A stretch of DNA of 64,000 nt from Streptomyces cyaneofuscatus. Lineage in GTDB: Bacteria; Actinomycetota; Actinomycetes; Streptomycetales; Streptomycetaceae. The notes under the pieces were generated by a model, which had not been told where the DNA came from, searched no databases, and was given only the letters and a program-made list of their open reading frames with translations. Location: NCBI RefSeq assembly GCF_000718135.1, contig NZ_JOEM01000001.1, positions 728,759-792,758 of the forward strand. The letters are read 5' to 3'. Below, in pieces: positions 58,379 through 64,000 of the stretch. Within the stretch, counting starts at the first letter, position 1, and every line of letters starts with the position of its first letter. The position numbers were made by a program, and so were the translations under genes.

Positions 58379-59311
58379 TCAGTGGGGGCGGTCCCCCGCG
58401 ATCGCGACCCGCTCGGCGACCCGGCGGTGCGGGGCGTAGTCGTTGACGGCGTAGTGCTGGGTGGCCCGGTTGTCCCAGAACGCGACATCGCCCGCCCGCC
58501 AGCTGTACCGGACCTGGAACTCCGGCGCGTGCGCCTGCTGGAACAGCAACCGCAGCAGCCGGTCGCTCTCCTCCTGCGCGAACCCGACGATCCGGGTCGT
58601 GAACGAGGCGTTGACGAAGATCGTCCGGCGGCCGGTGACCGGGTGGCGCCGCACCACCGGGTGCTCGACCGGCGGGAACCGGTCCTGGTGCGGAGCCAGC
58701 CGCTCCGGCGGGTAGAAGCGCGAGAACCCGGGGATGAAGTCGTGCACCGCCCGCGCCCCGTCGATGCGCTCCTTCACCTCCTCGGGCAGGTTGTCGTACG
58801 CCGCCGCCATGTCCGCCCACATCGTGTCCCCGCCCACCGGCGGCACCTCGCGCAGCTGGAGGACCGCGCCGAGCGCCGGGCGCTCGCGGAAGGTGACGTC
58901 GGCGTGCCAGACGTTCTCGAAGGTGGGGACGGCCGAGCGGTCCAGGCGGGCCACCTCCGGGTCGTCGCCGGTCGCGAGCAGCGGGTTGGTCTCCAGCTCG
59001 CCCCAGTGCCCGGCGAACGCGCGCTGCTGGAGCGAGGTGAGGTGCTGCTCCCGGAAGAACAGCACCTTCCACTCCAGCAGCGCCCGGTCCAGCTCGGCCC
59101 GCAGCGCGGGACCGAGCGGCCGGGACAGGTCGACGCCGTGGATCTCGGCGCCGATCACCCGGCCGCGCGGCACCAGCTCGAAGAGCTCGTACGGCCGGTC
59201 CGTCCACCCTTCCGGGACCCGGCGCAGCTCGCGCGGGCCCTCGTACAGCCCGTCGGCGGGGATGCGGTGGTCGCGCAGGGCGGGGGCGGTGTGCGGGGTG
59301 GTGAGGGTCAT
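58379..59311 (-). CDS. TauD/TfdA-family Fe(II)/2-oxoglutarate dioxygenase
   Basis: The iron ligands are H136 and D138 in NVWHADVTFRERP and H286 in ATQHYAVNDYAP, with the 2-oxoglutarate Arg just after (HRRVAER). At 310 residues it resembles TauD-type alkanesulfonate dioxygenases that release sulfite. It is followed (in transcription) by menG and preceded by ATPase, binding protein and permease genes, so sulfonate sulfur use is the natural reading. Taurine or a longer alkanesulfonate cannot be distinguished. GAGGT precedes the ATG. Confidence 0.9.
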   Translation of the reverse strand: MTLTTPHTAPALRDHRIPADGLYEGPRELRRVPEGWTDRPYELFELVPRGRVIGAEIHGVDLSRPLGPALRAELDRALLEWKVLFFREQHLTSLQQRAFAGHWGELETNPLLATGDDPEVARLDRSAVPTFENVWHADVTFRERPALGAVLQLREVPPVGGDTMWADMAAAYDNLPEEVKERIDGARAVHDFIPGFSRFYPPERLAPHQDRFPPVEHPVVRRHPVTGRRTIFVNASFTTRIVGFAQEESDRLLRLLFQQAHAPEFQVRYSWRAGDVAFWDNRATQHYAVNDYAPHRRVAERVAIAGDRPH

Positions 59312-59346
59312 GGTTCTACCTCGCTTCTCGGTCGTACGGGAGGGGC

Positions 59347-60174
59347 TCAGCGGGCCGCGTCGCGTACCGCCGTACCGATCTCGGCACGCAGCGCGGCGTA
59401 CTCCGGCAGCCCGCGCAGCTCGTCGGGGCCCGTGCCGGTGCGCGGCAGCCCGATCGGGATGTCCAGGGCCACCCGGCCCGGCCGGGCGCTGAGCACGACC
59501 GTGCGGGTGCCGAGGAAGACCGCCTCGTCCACGCTGTGGGTGACGAAGACCGACGTGGTCCCCGTCTCGGCGGAGACCGTGCGCAGGTCCTCCTGGAGCC
59601 GCTCCCGGGTCAGCGCGTCGAGCGCGGCGAACGGTTCGTCGAGCAGCAGCAGCCGCTTGCCGCCCGCCAGCGCGCGGGCGATGGCCACCCGCTGCTGCTG
59701 GCCGCCGGAGATCTGCCAGATGCGGCGGCCCGCGGTGTCCGCGAGGCCGACGCGCTCCAGCAACTCGGCGGTCCGCTCGGCCCGTTCGGGCCGGGGCACG
59801 CCCGCGTACTTCAGCGCCAGGCCGACGTTGTCGCCGACCGTGCGCCACGGGAAGAGGCGGGGCTGCTGGAAGACGATGCCCGCCTGGTTGCCGGGCTCGG
59901 GGCGCTCGCCGAACACCTCGACCTCGCCGGACGAGGCCCGCTCGAAGCCCGCGATGAGGCGGAGCAGGGTGCTCTTGCCGCAGCCGGAGGGCCCGACGAG
60001 GACCAGGAACTCCCCGGCCGGGATCTCCAGGGAGACCGGGCCCAGAGCCGTCACGCTCTCGGCGCCCCGGCCTCGCCCTCCGTAGGTGTGCTCGACGTCG
60101 CGTACGGAGACGACGGGGCCGCCCTTACGTTGCTCCGGCACGGGGGCCTTCGCGGTGTCAGGGAGAGACGGCAT
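59347..60174 (-). CDS. ABC transporter ATP-binding protein, sulfonate/taurine type
   Basis: The 275-residue ATPase has VGPSGCGKSTLLRLIAGFER (Walker A), QISGGQQQRVAIARAL (signature) and LLLLDEPFAALDALT (Walker B), with the FQQPRLFPWRTV Q-loop of the SsuB/TauB subfamily. The first 20 residues are variable. It overlaps the binding-protein gene by 17 bases. Transport would be driven together with the permease at 61265. Confidence 0.93.
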   Translation of the reverse strand: MPSLPDTAKAPVPEQRKGGPVVSVRDVEHTYGGRGRGAESVTALGPVSLEIPAGEFLVLVGPSGCGKSTLLRLIAGFERASSGEVEVFGERPEPGNQAGIVFQQPRLFPWRTVGDNVGLALKYAGVPRPERAERTAELLERVGLADTAGRRIWQISGGQQQRVAIARALAGGKRLLLLDEPFAALDALTRERLQEDLRTVSAETGTTSVFVTHSVDEAVFLGTRTVVLSARPGRVALDIPIGLPRTGTGPDELRGLPEYAALRAEIGTAVRDAAR

Positions 60175-61210
60175 CGGTGAGCCCCTCCACGTAGATGGAC
60201 TTCCGCAGCTTGTCGAGGCCGGGCGCGGAGTCGATCTGCTTCTGGTCGACGAGGAACTGCGCCGCGCTGTGCAGGTTGTCCGCGAGACCGCCGACCTTGC
60301 CGGGGGCCCCGAGCCACTTGGCGTCGGCCTGCTCGGCCGGCTTGAGGAAGATGCCCTGCTTGAGCTGGGCGCCGGCCTCGGCCGGGCTGATCCCGAGCTG
60401 CTTGCCGACGGCTGCGGAGGCCGCGTCGGGGTCGTCGTGGATCAGGTCGAGCGCCTGGGCCTGCGCCTTGCGCCAGGCGGGCAGCACGTCGGGGTGGGCC
60501 TTGAGGAAGCTGGTGGAGGCCACCCCGAGGTCGAGGGTGGGCTTGCCGGCTGCGGCGAGTTCGCGGCTGGAGACGAGGACCTTGCCGGTCTTCTTCAGCT
60601 CCTCCAGGGTCGGCAGCCAGACGTACGTGGCGTCGATGTCGCCGCGCGTCCAGGCGGCCAGGATGTCCTGCGGTTCCAGGTCGAGGAGCTGGACCTTCGA
60701 GGCGTCCACCCCGGCCTGGTCGAGGGCGGCGAGCAGGCTGTAGTGCGAGGTGGAGCTGAACGGGGTGGCGACCTTCTTGCCCTCAAGGTCCTTCACGGAG
60801 GAGACCTTGGAGCCGTTACGGGCGACCAGCGCCTCGTTCTCCCCTGCCACGTCCAGCACCCAGGTGACCTGGTACGGGATGTTCAGCGGCTCGGAGAGAC
60901 CCCGGGCGACCGGGCTGGAGCCGATGGCCGCGAGGTCCACGGAACCGGCCACGAACGCGGTGTTGATGCTGGCGCCCGAGTCGAACTTGGTCCACTTGAT
61001 CTTGTAGCCGGGGAGCGCCTTCTCCAGCCAGCCCTTCTCCTTGACGATCAGGTCGCCGCTGGGAAAGGCCTGGTAGGCGATGCGTATCGTCTTGTCGCCG
61101 TCCTTGCCCCCGTCGCCGGAACCGCCCTCACCGCAGGCCGTCACCACCAGCAGGGCTCCGAGAGCGGCGGCGATCGAGGAGAGGCGGAGCCAACCGCGTG
61201 TTCCGGCCAT
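60158..61210 (-). CDS. ABC transporter substrate-binding lipoprotein, sulfonate/taurine type
   Basis: A signal peptide with the lipobox VVTAC (lipidated C26) is followed by a two-lobe binding fold starting KTIRIAYQAFPSGDLIVKEK and containing DLAAIGSSPVARGLS. The 350-residue length and motifs match the SsuA/TauA/NitT family of the NMT1-like type. The protein would be anchored outside and bind an alkanesulfonate or taurine. Confidence 0.93.
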   Translation of the reverse strand: MAGTRGWLRLSSIAAALGALLVVTACGEGGSGDGGKDGDKTIRIAYQAFPSGDLIVKEKGWLEKALPGYKIKWTKFDSGASINTAFVAGSVDLAAIGSSPVARGLSEPLNIPYQVTWVLDVAGENEALVARNGSKVSSVKDLEGKKVATPFSSTSHYSLLAALDQAGVDASKVQLLDLEPQDILAAWTRGDIDATYVWLPTLEELKKTGKVLVSSRELAAAGKPTLDLGVASTSFLKAHPDVLPAWRKAQAQALDLIHDDPDAASAAVGKQLGISPAEAGAQLKQGIFLKPAEQADAKWLGAPGKVGGLADNLHSAAQFLVDQKQIDSAPGLDKLRKSIYVEGLTDAVSP

Positions 61211-61264
61211 GTGTGTTTCCTTCGTACGGAGGTGGATGCGAACAGGGGGTGGTGGAGGTGCGGT

Positions 61265-62134
61265 CTACGCGTGGCGTCGCCACGGGGCGAGCCGGTCCGA
61301 CAGCACCCGCAGCCCGGCGTCGATGAGCAGGCCGGAGATGCCGATGGCGAAGAGGCCGAGGACGACGGTGTCCGACTGGTTGTAGCGCTGGGCGTCCCGG
61401 ATCAGGCCGCCGATGCCCGGCAGCCCGTTGACCGTCTCGGCGGCGACCACCGAGGAGTACGCGATGCCGAAGGCGAGGCGGACGCCGACGAGGATCTCGG
61501 GCAGCGCGGAGGGCAGCACGACCGACGTGACGACCTGCCCGCGCCTGGCCCCGATCGCCCGGGCCGCCTCGACCAGGGCGGTCGGGGCGGACGCCACGGC
61601 GGAGGCGGTGGCCACGGCGACCGGCGGCATCGCGGCGATGGCGAGCAGCCAGAGCTTGGGCGCCTCGTCGATGCCGAACCAGATGATCAGCAGGCTGAAG
61701 TAGGCGAGCGGCGGCAGGGTGCGCAGGAAGGCCACGGCGGGCTCCAGCACCACCCGTACCCACGGCAGCGTCCCCATGAGGACGCCGACGACGAGTCCCG
61801 CGACGACGCCCGCACCGGCCCCGATGAAGATGCGGCGCAGGCTGATGCCGAGGTGCTCGATCAGGGTGTGGCCCTGGTAGCCGCGCACCCCGTCGTGCGT
61901 ACCGGAGGTCTCCAGCAGCGCCCGCCATACGGCGGCGGGCGAGGGGACCAGCACCGGTGACCAGAGCTGGAGCACGATCACCAGCTGCCAGAGCGCGAGG
62001 AGGGCGGCGAGGGCGACGAGGCGGAGCCCGACGCGGCGCCGGCGCGCACCGCGCTCCGGCCGGCGGCCGGCGGGCACGGGGGCAGGGGCGGCGGCGTCGG
62101 CGACCCGTTTCCGTACGGAAGTGGGCGTGGTCAT
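61265..62134 (-). CDS. ABC transporter permease, sulfonate/taurine type
   Basis: The 289-residue permease has six TM segments and the coupling EAA-like loop EAARAIGARRGQVVTSVVLP followed by LPEILVGVRLAFGIAYSSVV. The N-terminal 40 residues are cytoplasmic and Arg/Ala-rich. ATG 62134 follows GGAG; a frame extending to 62254 lacks support. It is the first protein gene of the operon, 191 bases downstream of a cysteine-ending leader peptide. Confidence 0.92.
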   Translation of the reverse strand: MTTPTSVRKRVADAAAPAPVPAGRRPERGARRRRVGLRLVALAALLALWQLVIVLQLWSPVLVPSPAAVWRALLETSGTHDGVRGYQGHTLIEHLGISLRRIFIGAGAGVVAGLVVGVLMGTLPWVRVVLEPAVAFLRTLPPLAYFSLLIIWFGIDEAPKLWLLAIAAMPPVAVATASAVASAPTALVEAARAIGARRGQVVTSVVLPSALPEILVGVRLAFGIAYSSVVAAETVNGLPGIGGLIRDAQRYNQSDTVVLGLFAIGISGLLIDAGLRVLSDRLAPWRRHA

Positions 62135-62167
62135 GGAGGGCTCCGGGGACAGGGGCAGGGCAGGCCA

Positions 62168-62189
62168 CCGGGCTTGATGACAAGCCGGG
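62168..62189 (-). promoter_or_regulatory. Hairpin between leader peptide and permease
   Basis: GGGCTTG/CAAGCC-type arms (62168-62176 with 62181-62189) pair over 6 bp plus 2 bp with one mismatch around ATGA. It lies between the leader peptide and the permease start, where an attenuator or RBS-masking stem is expected. No strong U-tract follows. Confidence 0.35.
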
Positions 62190-62325
62190 AGCGGACGACC
62201 GCCGGGAGGCAAGCAGGGTGGGCCCGCCGAGAGTCGGCCGACGGGTGTGCACACGGGGAGAGCGAGCGCGAAGACGTCAGCGCGTCAACGTGTCAGGGCA
62301 TCACTGAGGATGCCGCGGCAGGGCT

Positions 62326-62379
62326 TCAACAACAGGAAGCGCTGGAAACGCGGCAGAGATCGATGTGGAGGCACTCCAC
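62326..62379 (-). CDS. Putative cysteine-rich leader peptide (attenuator)
   Basis: From the GTG at 62379 the frame reads VECLHIDLCRVSSASCC and stops at 62326. The L-H-x-D-L-C-R-V-x-S-A core and terminal Cys pair match the short 'putative leader peptide' family found before sulfur-assimilation genes in actinobacteria; in mycobacteria comparable poly-Cys leaders act as cysteine-responsive attenuators. No ribosome site is seen, so the start may be leaderless. It precedes the sulfonate permease, ATPase and dioxygenase genes. Confidence 0.75.
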   Translation of the reverse strand: MECLHIDLCRVSSASCC

Positions 62380-62562
62380 CAGAAAACGATCGACTGTCAC
62401 GGCAGTTGTTCTAGCACAGGCGCTCCGCGGGACACCAGATTCGTACCGAGGAATGAGACGTTCCGTCCCGCCGTCCGGTCTCCGCAACTGATCACCTTCC
62501 GCCTTCAACCTTTTCGGCACCCGCGAACTCTGTAAGGGGTGGAACGAGGAGAGGGAGGGCGG

Positions 62563-63102
62563 ATGGCGGCAGGGGCGGAGCCCGAGGGGGCGGCGGACGG
62601 CGGGAGCGTCGCCGCGTTCGAGGCGTACGCGCGGGACGGCCAGCGGCGGCTGTACCGGACGGCCTACCTGCTCTGCGGGAACGTGGAGGGGGCCAAGGAC
62701 CTGACGCAGACGACCCTGGCCAAGCTGTTCCAGCACTGGCGCCGGGCGAGCCGGGCGGACAACCTCGACGCCTACGCCAAGACCGTCCTGGTCCGTACGT
62801 ATGTGGCGGAACGGCGGCGTTCCGTACGGGACTTGCTCGCGCACCGGTCCAACCCTCCCCGCCCGCAGGCCGATCCGGCGTCGGGTGTCGACCTCCGCGT
62901 CACGCTGCTCGCCCTGCTCGACGAACTCCCGCCCCGGGCACGGGCGATGGTCGTCCTGCGGTACTGGGACGATCTGAGCGTGGAGTCGGTGGCCTCGTTG
63001 CTGCGGTGCAGCGAGTCCACGGTGAAGAGCCAGTGTTCGCGTTCACTCGTCCGGCTGCGCGCCCGCATGGGCGATGCCCGGCTCTACTCCACCGGAAGCT
63101 GA
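62563..63102 (+). CDS. SigE-family ECF RNA polymerase sigma factor
   Basis: The 179-residue protein has region 2 (AFEAYARDGQRRLYRTAYLL then DLTQTTLAKLFQHWRR) and region 4 (LLDELPPRARAMVVLRYWDD then ESVASLLRCSESTVKSQCSR). The spacing fits the short actinobacterial SigE family (TIGR02983). ATG 62563 follows GAGGGAGGG; GTG 62539 is possible. Two membrane-protein genes follow, at 63112 and 63600, one a likely anti-sigma factor. The sensed stress is unknown. Confidence 0.92.
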   Translation: MAAGAEPEGAADGGSVAAFEAYARDGQRRLYRTAYLLCGNVEGAKDLTQTTLAKLFQHWRRASRADNLDAYAKTVLVRTYVAERRRSVRDLLAHRSNPPRPQADPASGVDLRVTLLALLDELPPRARAMVVLRYWDDLSVESVASLLRCSESTVKSQCSRSLVRLRARMGDARLYSTGS

Positions 63103-63111
63103 GGGCCGGTC

Positions 63112-63603
63112 ATGACCCCTGAATCCCGCGCCGGTTCACCCGAGGAAGAGATCTTCCGGGACGCGCTCCACCGGACCGCCGACGCCCTGCCCCCGCTGCC
63201 CGACCTGGTGCCCGACGCCGTACGGGAAGGGGAGCGGCGACGGGTCCGGAGCCGGGGGCTCGCGGTGGCGGGCACCTTCGTCGCGGTGACCGCCGTGACG
63301 CTGGGCCTCGCCCTGCTGGGACCCTTGTTGCGGCAGACACCCGACACCGAACCCGCCGCCCCTGCCCCGGGCCCTTCCATCACCCGGCCCACGCCCGCCC
63401 CCTCCCCCGACCCGACGGAGCCCGTAACCGGCATGCCGATACCCGCCACCCCGCCCACGCCGACACCGACCGCCCCTCTCTGGTCCCCGCCCCCGGCCGC
63501 TCCCTGGCCCACCTCGCCCGCCGCGCCTCCGGCCACGCCCGACCCGGCCCGGTCCGCCACCGAGCCGTTCGCTCCGTCGCCGCATCCCGGGGCGACCTCA
63601 TGA
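63112..63603 (+). CDS. Single-TM Pro-rich membrane protein, likely anti-sigma factor
   Basis: The 163-residue protein has a cytoplasmic part (about 1-48, EEEIFRDALHRTADALPPLP), one TM (LAVAGTFVAVTAVTLGLALL, about 50-69) and a long Pro/Thr/Ala-rich extracellular tail. The layout is that of anti-sigma factors encoded after SigE-family genes in Streptomyces, although a ZAS zinc motif is absent. The 10-base gap after the sigma gene and the ATGA overlap with the next gene mark a single operon. Confidence 0.75.
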   Translation: MTPESRAGSPEEEIFRDALHRTADALPPLPDLVPDAVREGERRRVRSRGLAVAGTFVAVTAVTLGLALLGPLLRQTPDTEPAAPAPGPSITRPTPAPSPDPTEPVTGMPIPATPPTPTPTAPLWSPPPAAPWPTSPAAPPATPDPARSATEPFAPSPHPGATS

Positions 63604-64000
63604 CGGGCCGTCGTGGCCTCGGCACGCTGCCGCGCGACGAACCGGCCCGCGACACCGAGACGTTCCGGCTGCGCGCCCTCCCCGGGGACCGCCCAGGGGC
63701 ATCAGGCGGTCCGGGCCGCGCACCGCGAGGCCGCGCCCGGTCCCGTGAGCGCTCCCGTGAGCGGCGAAGACGCCGGAACCGGCGCCGGACGGCGGGCCTG
63801 GCCGTGCTCGTCCTGGCGGCCGTGGCCCTGGTGGCCCTCCTCGTCGACCGGCCCTGGCAGAACGGGGACCCGTCCGTCACCGCCGACGCGGGGCCCACGA
63901 CCGGGACCGGTGACGACGACGCCGAGACCCCCGTCGCCCCGGCCCCGCCGCCCCCGCCCCCCTCCGCCGCACCGCCCTCCCCCACCCCCACCCCCACGCC
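63600..64000 (+). CDS. Partial single-TM membrane protein, truncated by the window end
   Basis: The ATG overlaps the previous stop as ATGA. The frame stays open to the window edge (133 codons seen). An Arg-rich cytoplasmic N-terminus (RSRERSRERRRRRNRRR) precedes one TM (LAVLVLAAVALVALLVDRPW) and then an acidic and Pro-rich extracellular start. It is the third gene of the sigma-factor operon. The fold after the TM is outside the window, so its role, perhaps a sensor or surface protein, cannot be stated. Confidence 0.7.
   Translation, partial: MTGRRGLGTLPRDEPARDTETFRLRALPGDRPGASGGPGRAPRGRARSRERSRERRRRRNRRRTAGLAVLVLAAVALVALLVDRPWQNGDPSVTADAGPTTGTGDDDAETPVAPAPPPPPPSAAPPSPTPTPT

Larger units (their letters stand above)
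62135..62562. other. 428-base divergent regulatory region
   Basis: The stretch holds the leader peptide (62326-62379), the hairpin at 62168-62189, and on the other side the promoter of the SigE-family sigma gene. An ECF-like pair, AACC (62507-62510) and TCTGT (62530-62534), separated by 19 bases, could be an autoregulated promoter. No further gene was seen. Confidence 0.5.

Overview
The window is high-GC actinobacterial DNA and almost certainly a Streptomyces chromosome. Third codon positions are strongly G/C, GTG starts and GTGA/ATGA gene overlaps are common, and typical Streptomyces families occur (DUF397/DUF5753 pairs, DUF6879, a SpoIIE-type PAS/GAF phosphatase, a SigE-family ECF sigma factor). 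The gene order around a 14-gene complex I operon, recQ, a polyprenyl synthase, menG and a geranylgeranyl-reductase-like gene is, from memory, that of the conserved core region around SCO4550-SCO4590 of S. coelicolor. No rRNA, tRNA, CRISPR array, transposase or integrase was found.

Layout. 1-6.5 kb is a patch of small, lineage-specific genes: a VOC protein, three small minus-strand genes (one apparently frameshifted), two HTH-DUF5753 regulators each with a DUF397 partner, a DUF6879 gene and several hypotheticals. 6.6-9.6 kb holds a HAD phosphatase and a SpoIIE-type protein whose phosphatase motifs look inactivated while its anti-sigma-like kinase fold is intact. 9.9-13.5 kb holds a translationally coupled pair: a two-TM protein and a STAND NTPase with a C-terminal WD40 domain. 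The two share a short sequence motif, and the pair resembles a conflict/defence system. 13.4-19.2 kb has a nitrilase-family hydrolase, a cupin with a hexanucleotide microsatellite, a soluble Ser/Thr kinase, two alpha/beta hydrolases and two TetR regulators.

19.5-32.7 kb has an ABC exporter, a LolA-like lipoprotein-type gene, a long-chain polyprenyl diphosphate synthase divergent from a POT peptide transporter, a CocE-type hydrolase, fumarylacetoacetase with a GPP34 protein, a Uma2 nuclease-fold protein and recQ. 32.9-49.0 kb is the complete nuoA-N operon on the minus strand. It ends in a 13-bp perfect terminator hairpin and begins behind a Rex-type operator and a Crp-type site. 49.75-57.6 kb has an NlpC/P60 wall hydrolase, an esterase, an MFS exporter of the Cmx/CmrA type, a metallophosphoesterase, a CGNR regulator, a geranylgeranyl-reductase-family flavoprotein and a GNAT acetyltransferase.

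57.7-62.4 kb has menG and then a sulfonate/taurine-type module (dioxygenase, ATPase, binding protein, permease). A 17-codon cysteine-ending leader peptide precedes that module and suggests cysteine-responsive attenuation. The window closes with a SigE-family ECF sigma factor, a likely membrane anti-sigma partner and a truncated membrane protein.

Together the polyprenyl synthase, MenG, the reductase-like flavoprotein and Nuo form a menaquinone/respiratory chain block: they would make, methylate and possibly partly saturate the quinone that NDH-1 reduces. The best candidate for an undescribed system is the membrane protein/STAND-WD40 pair at 9878-13461.
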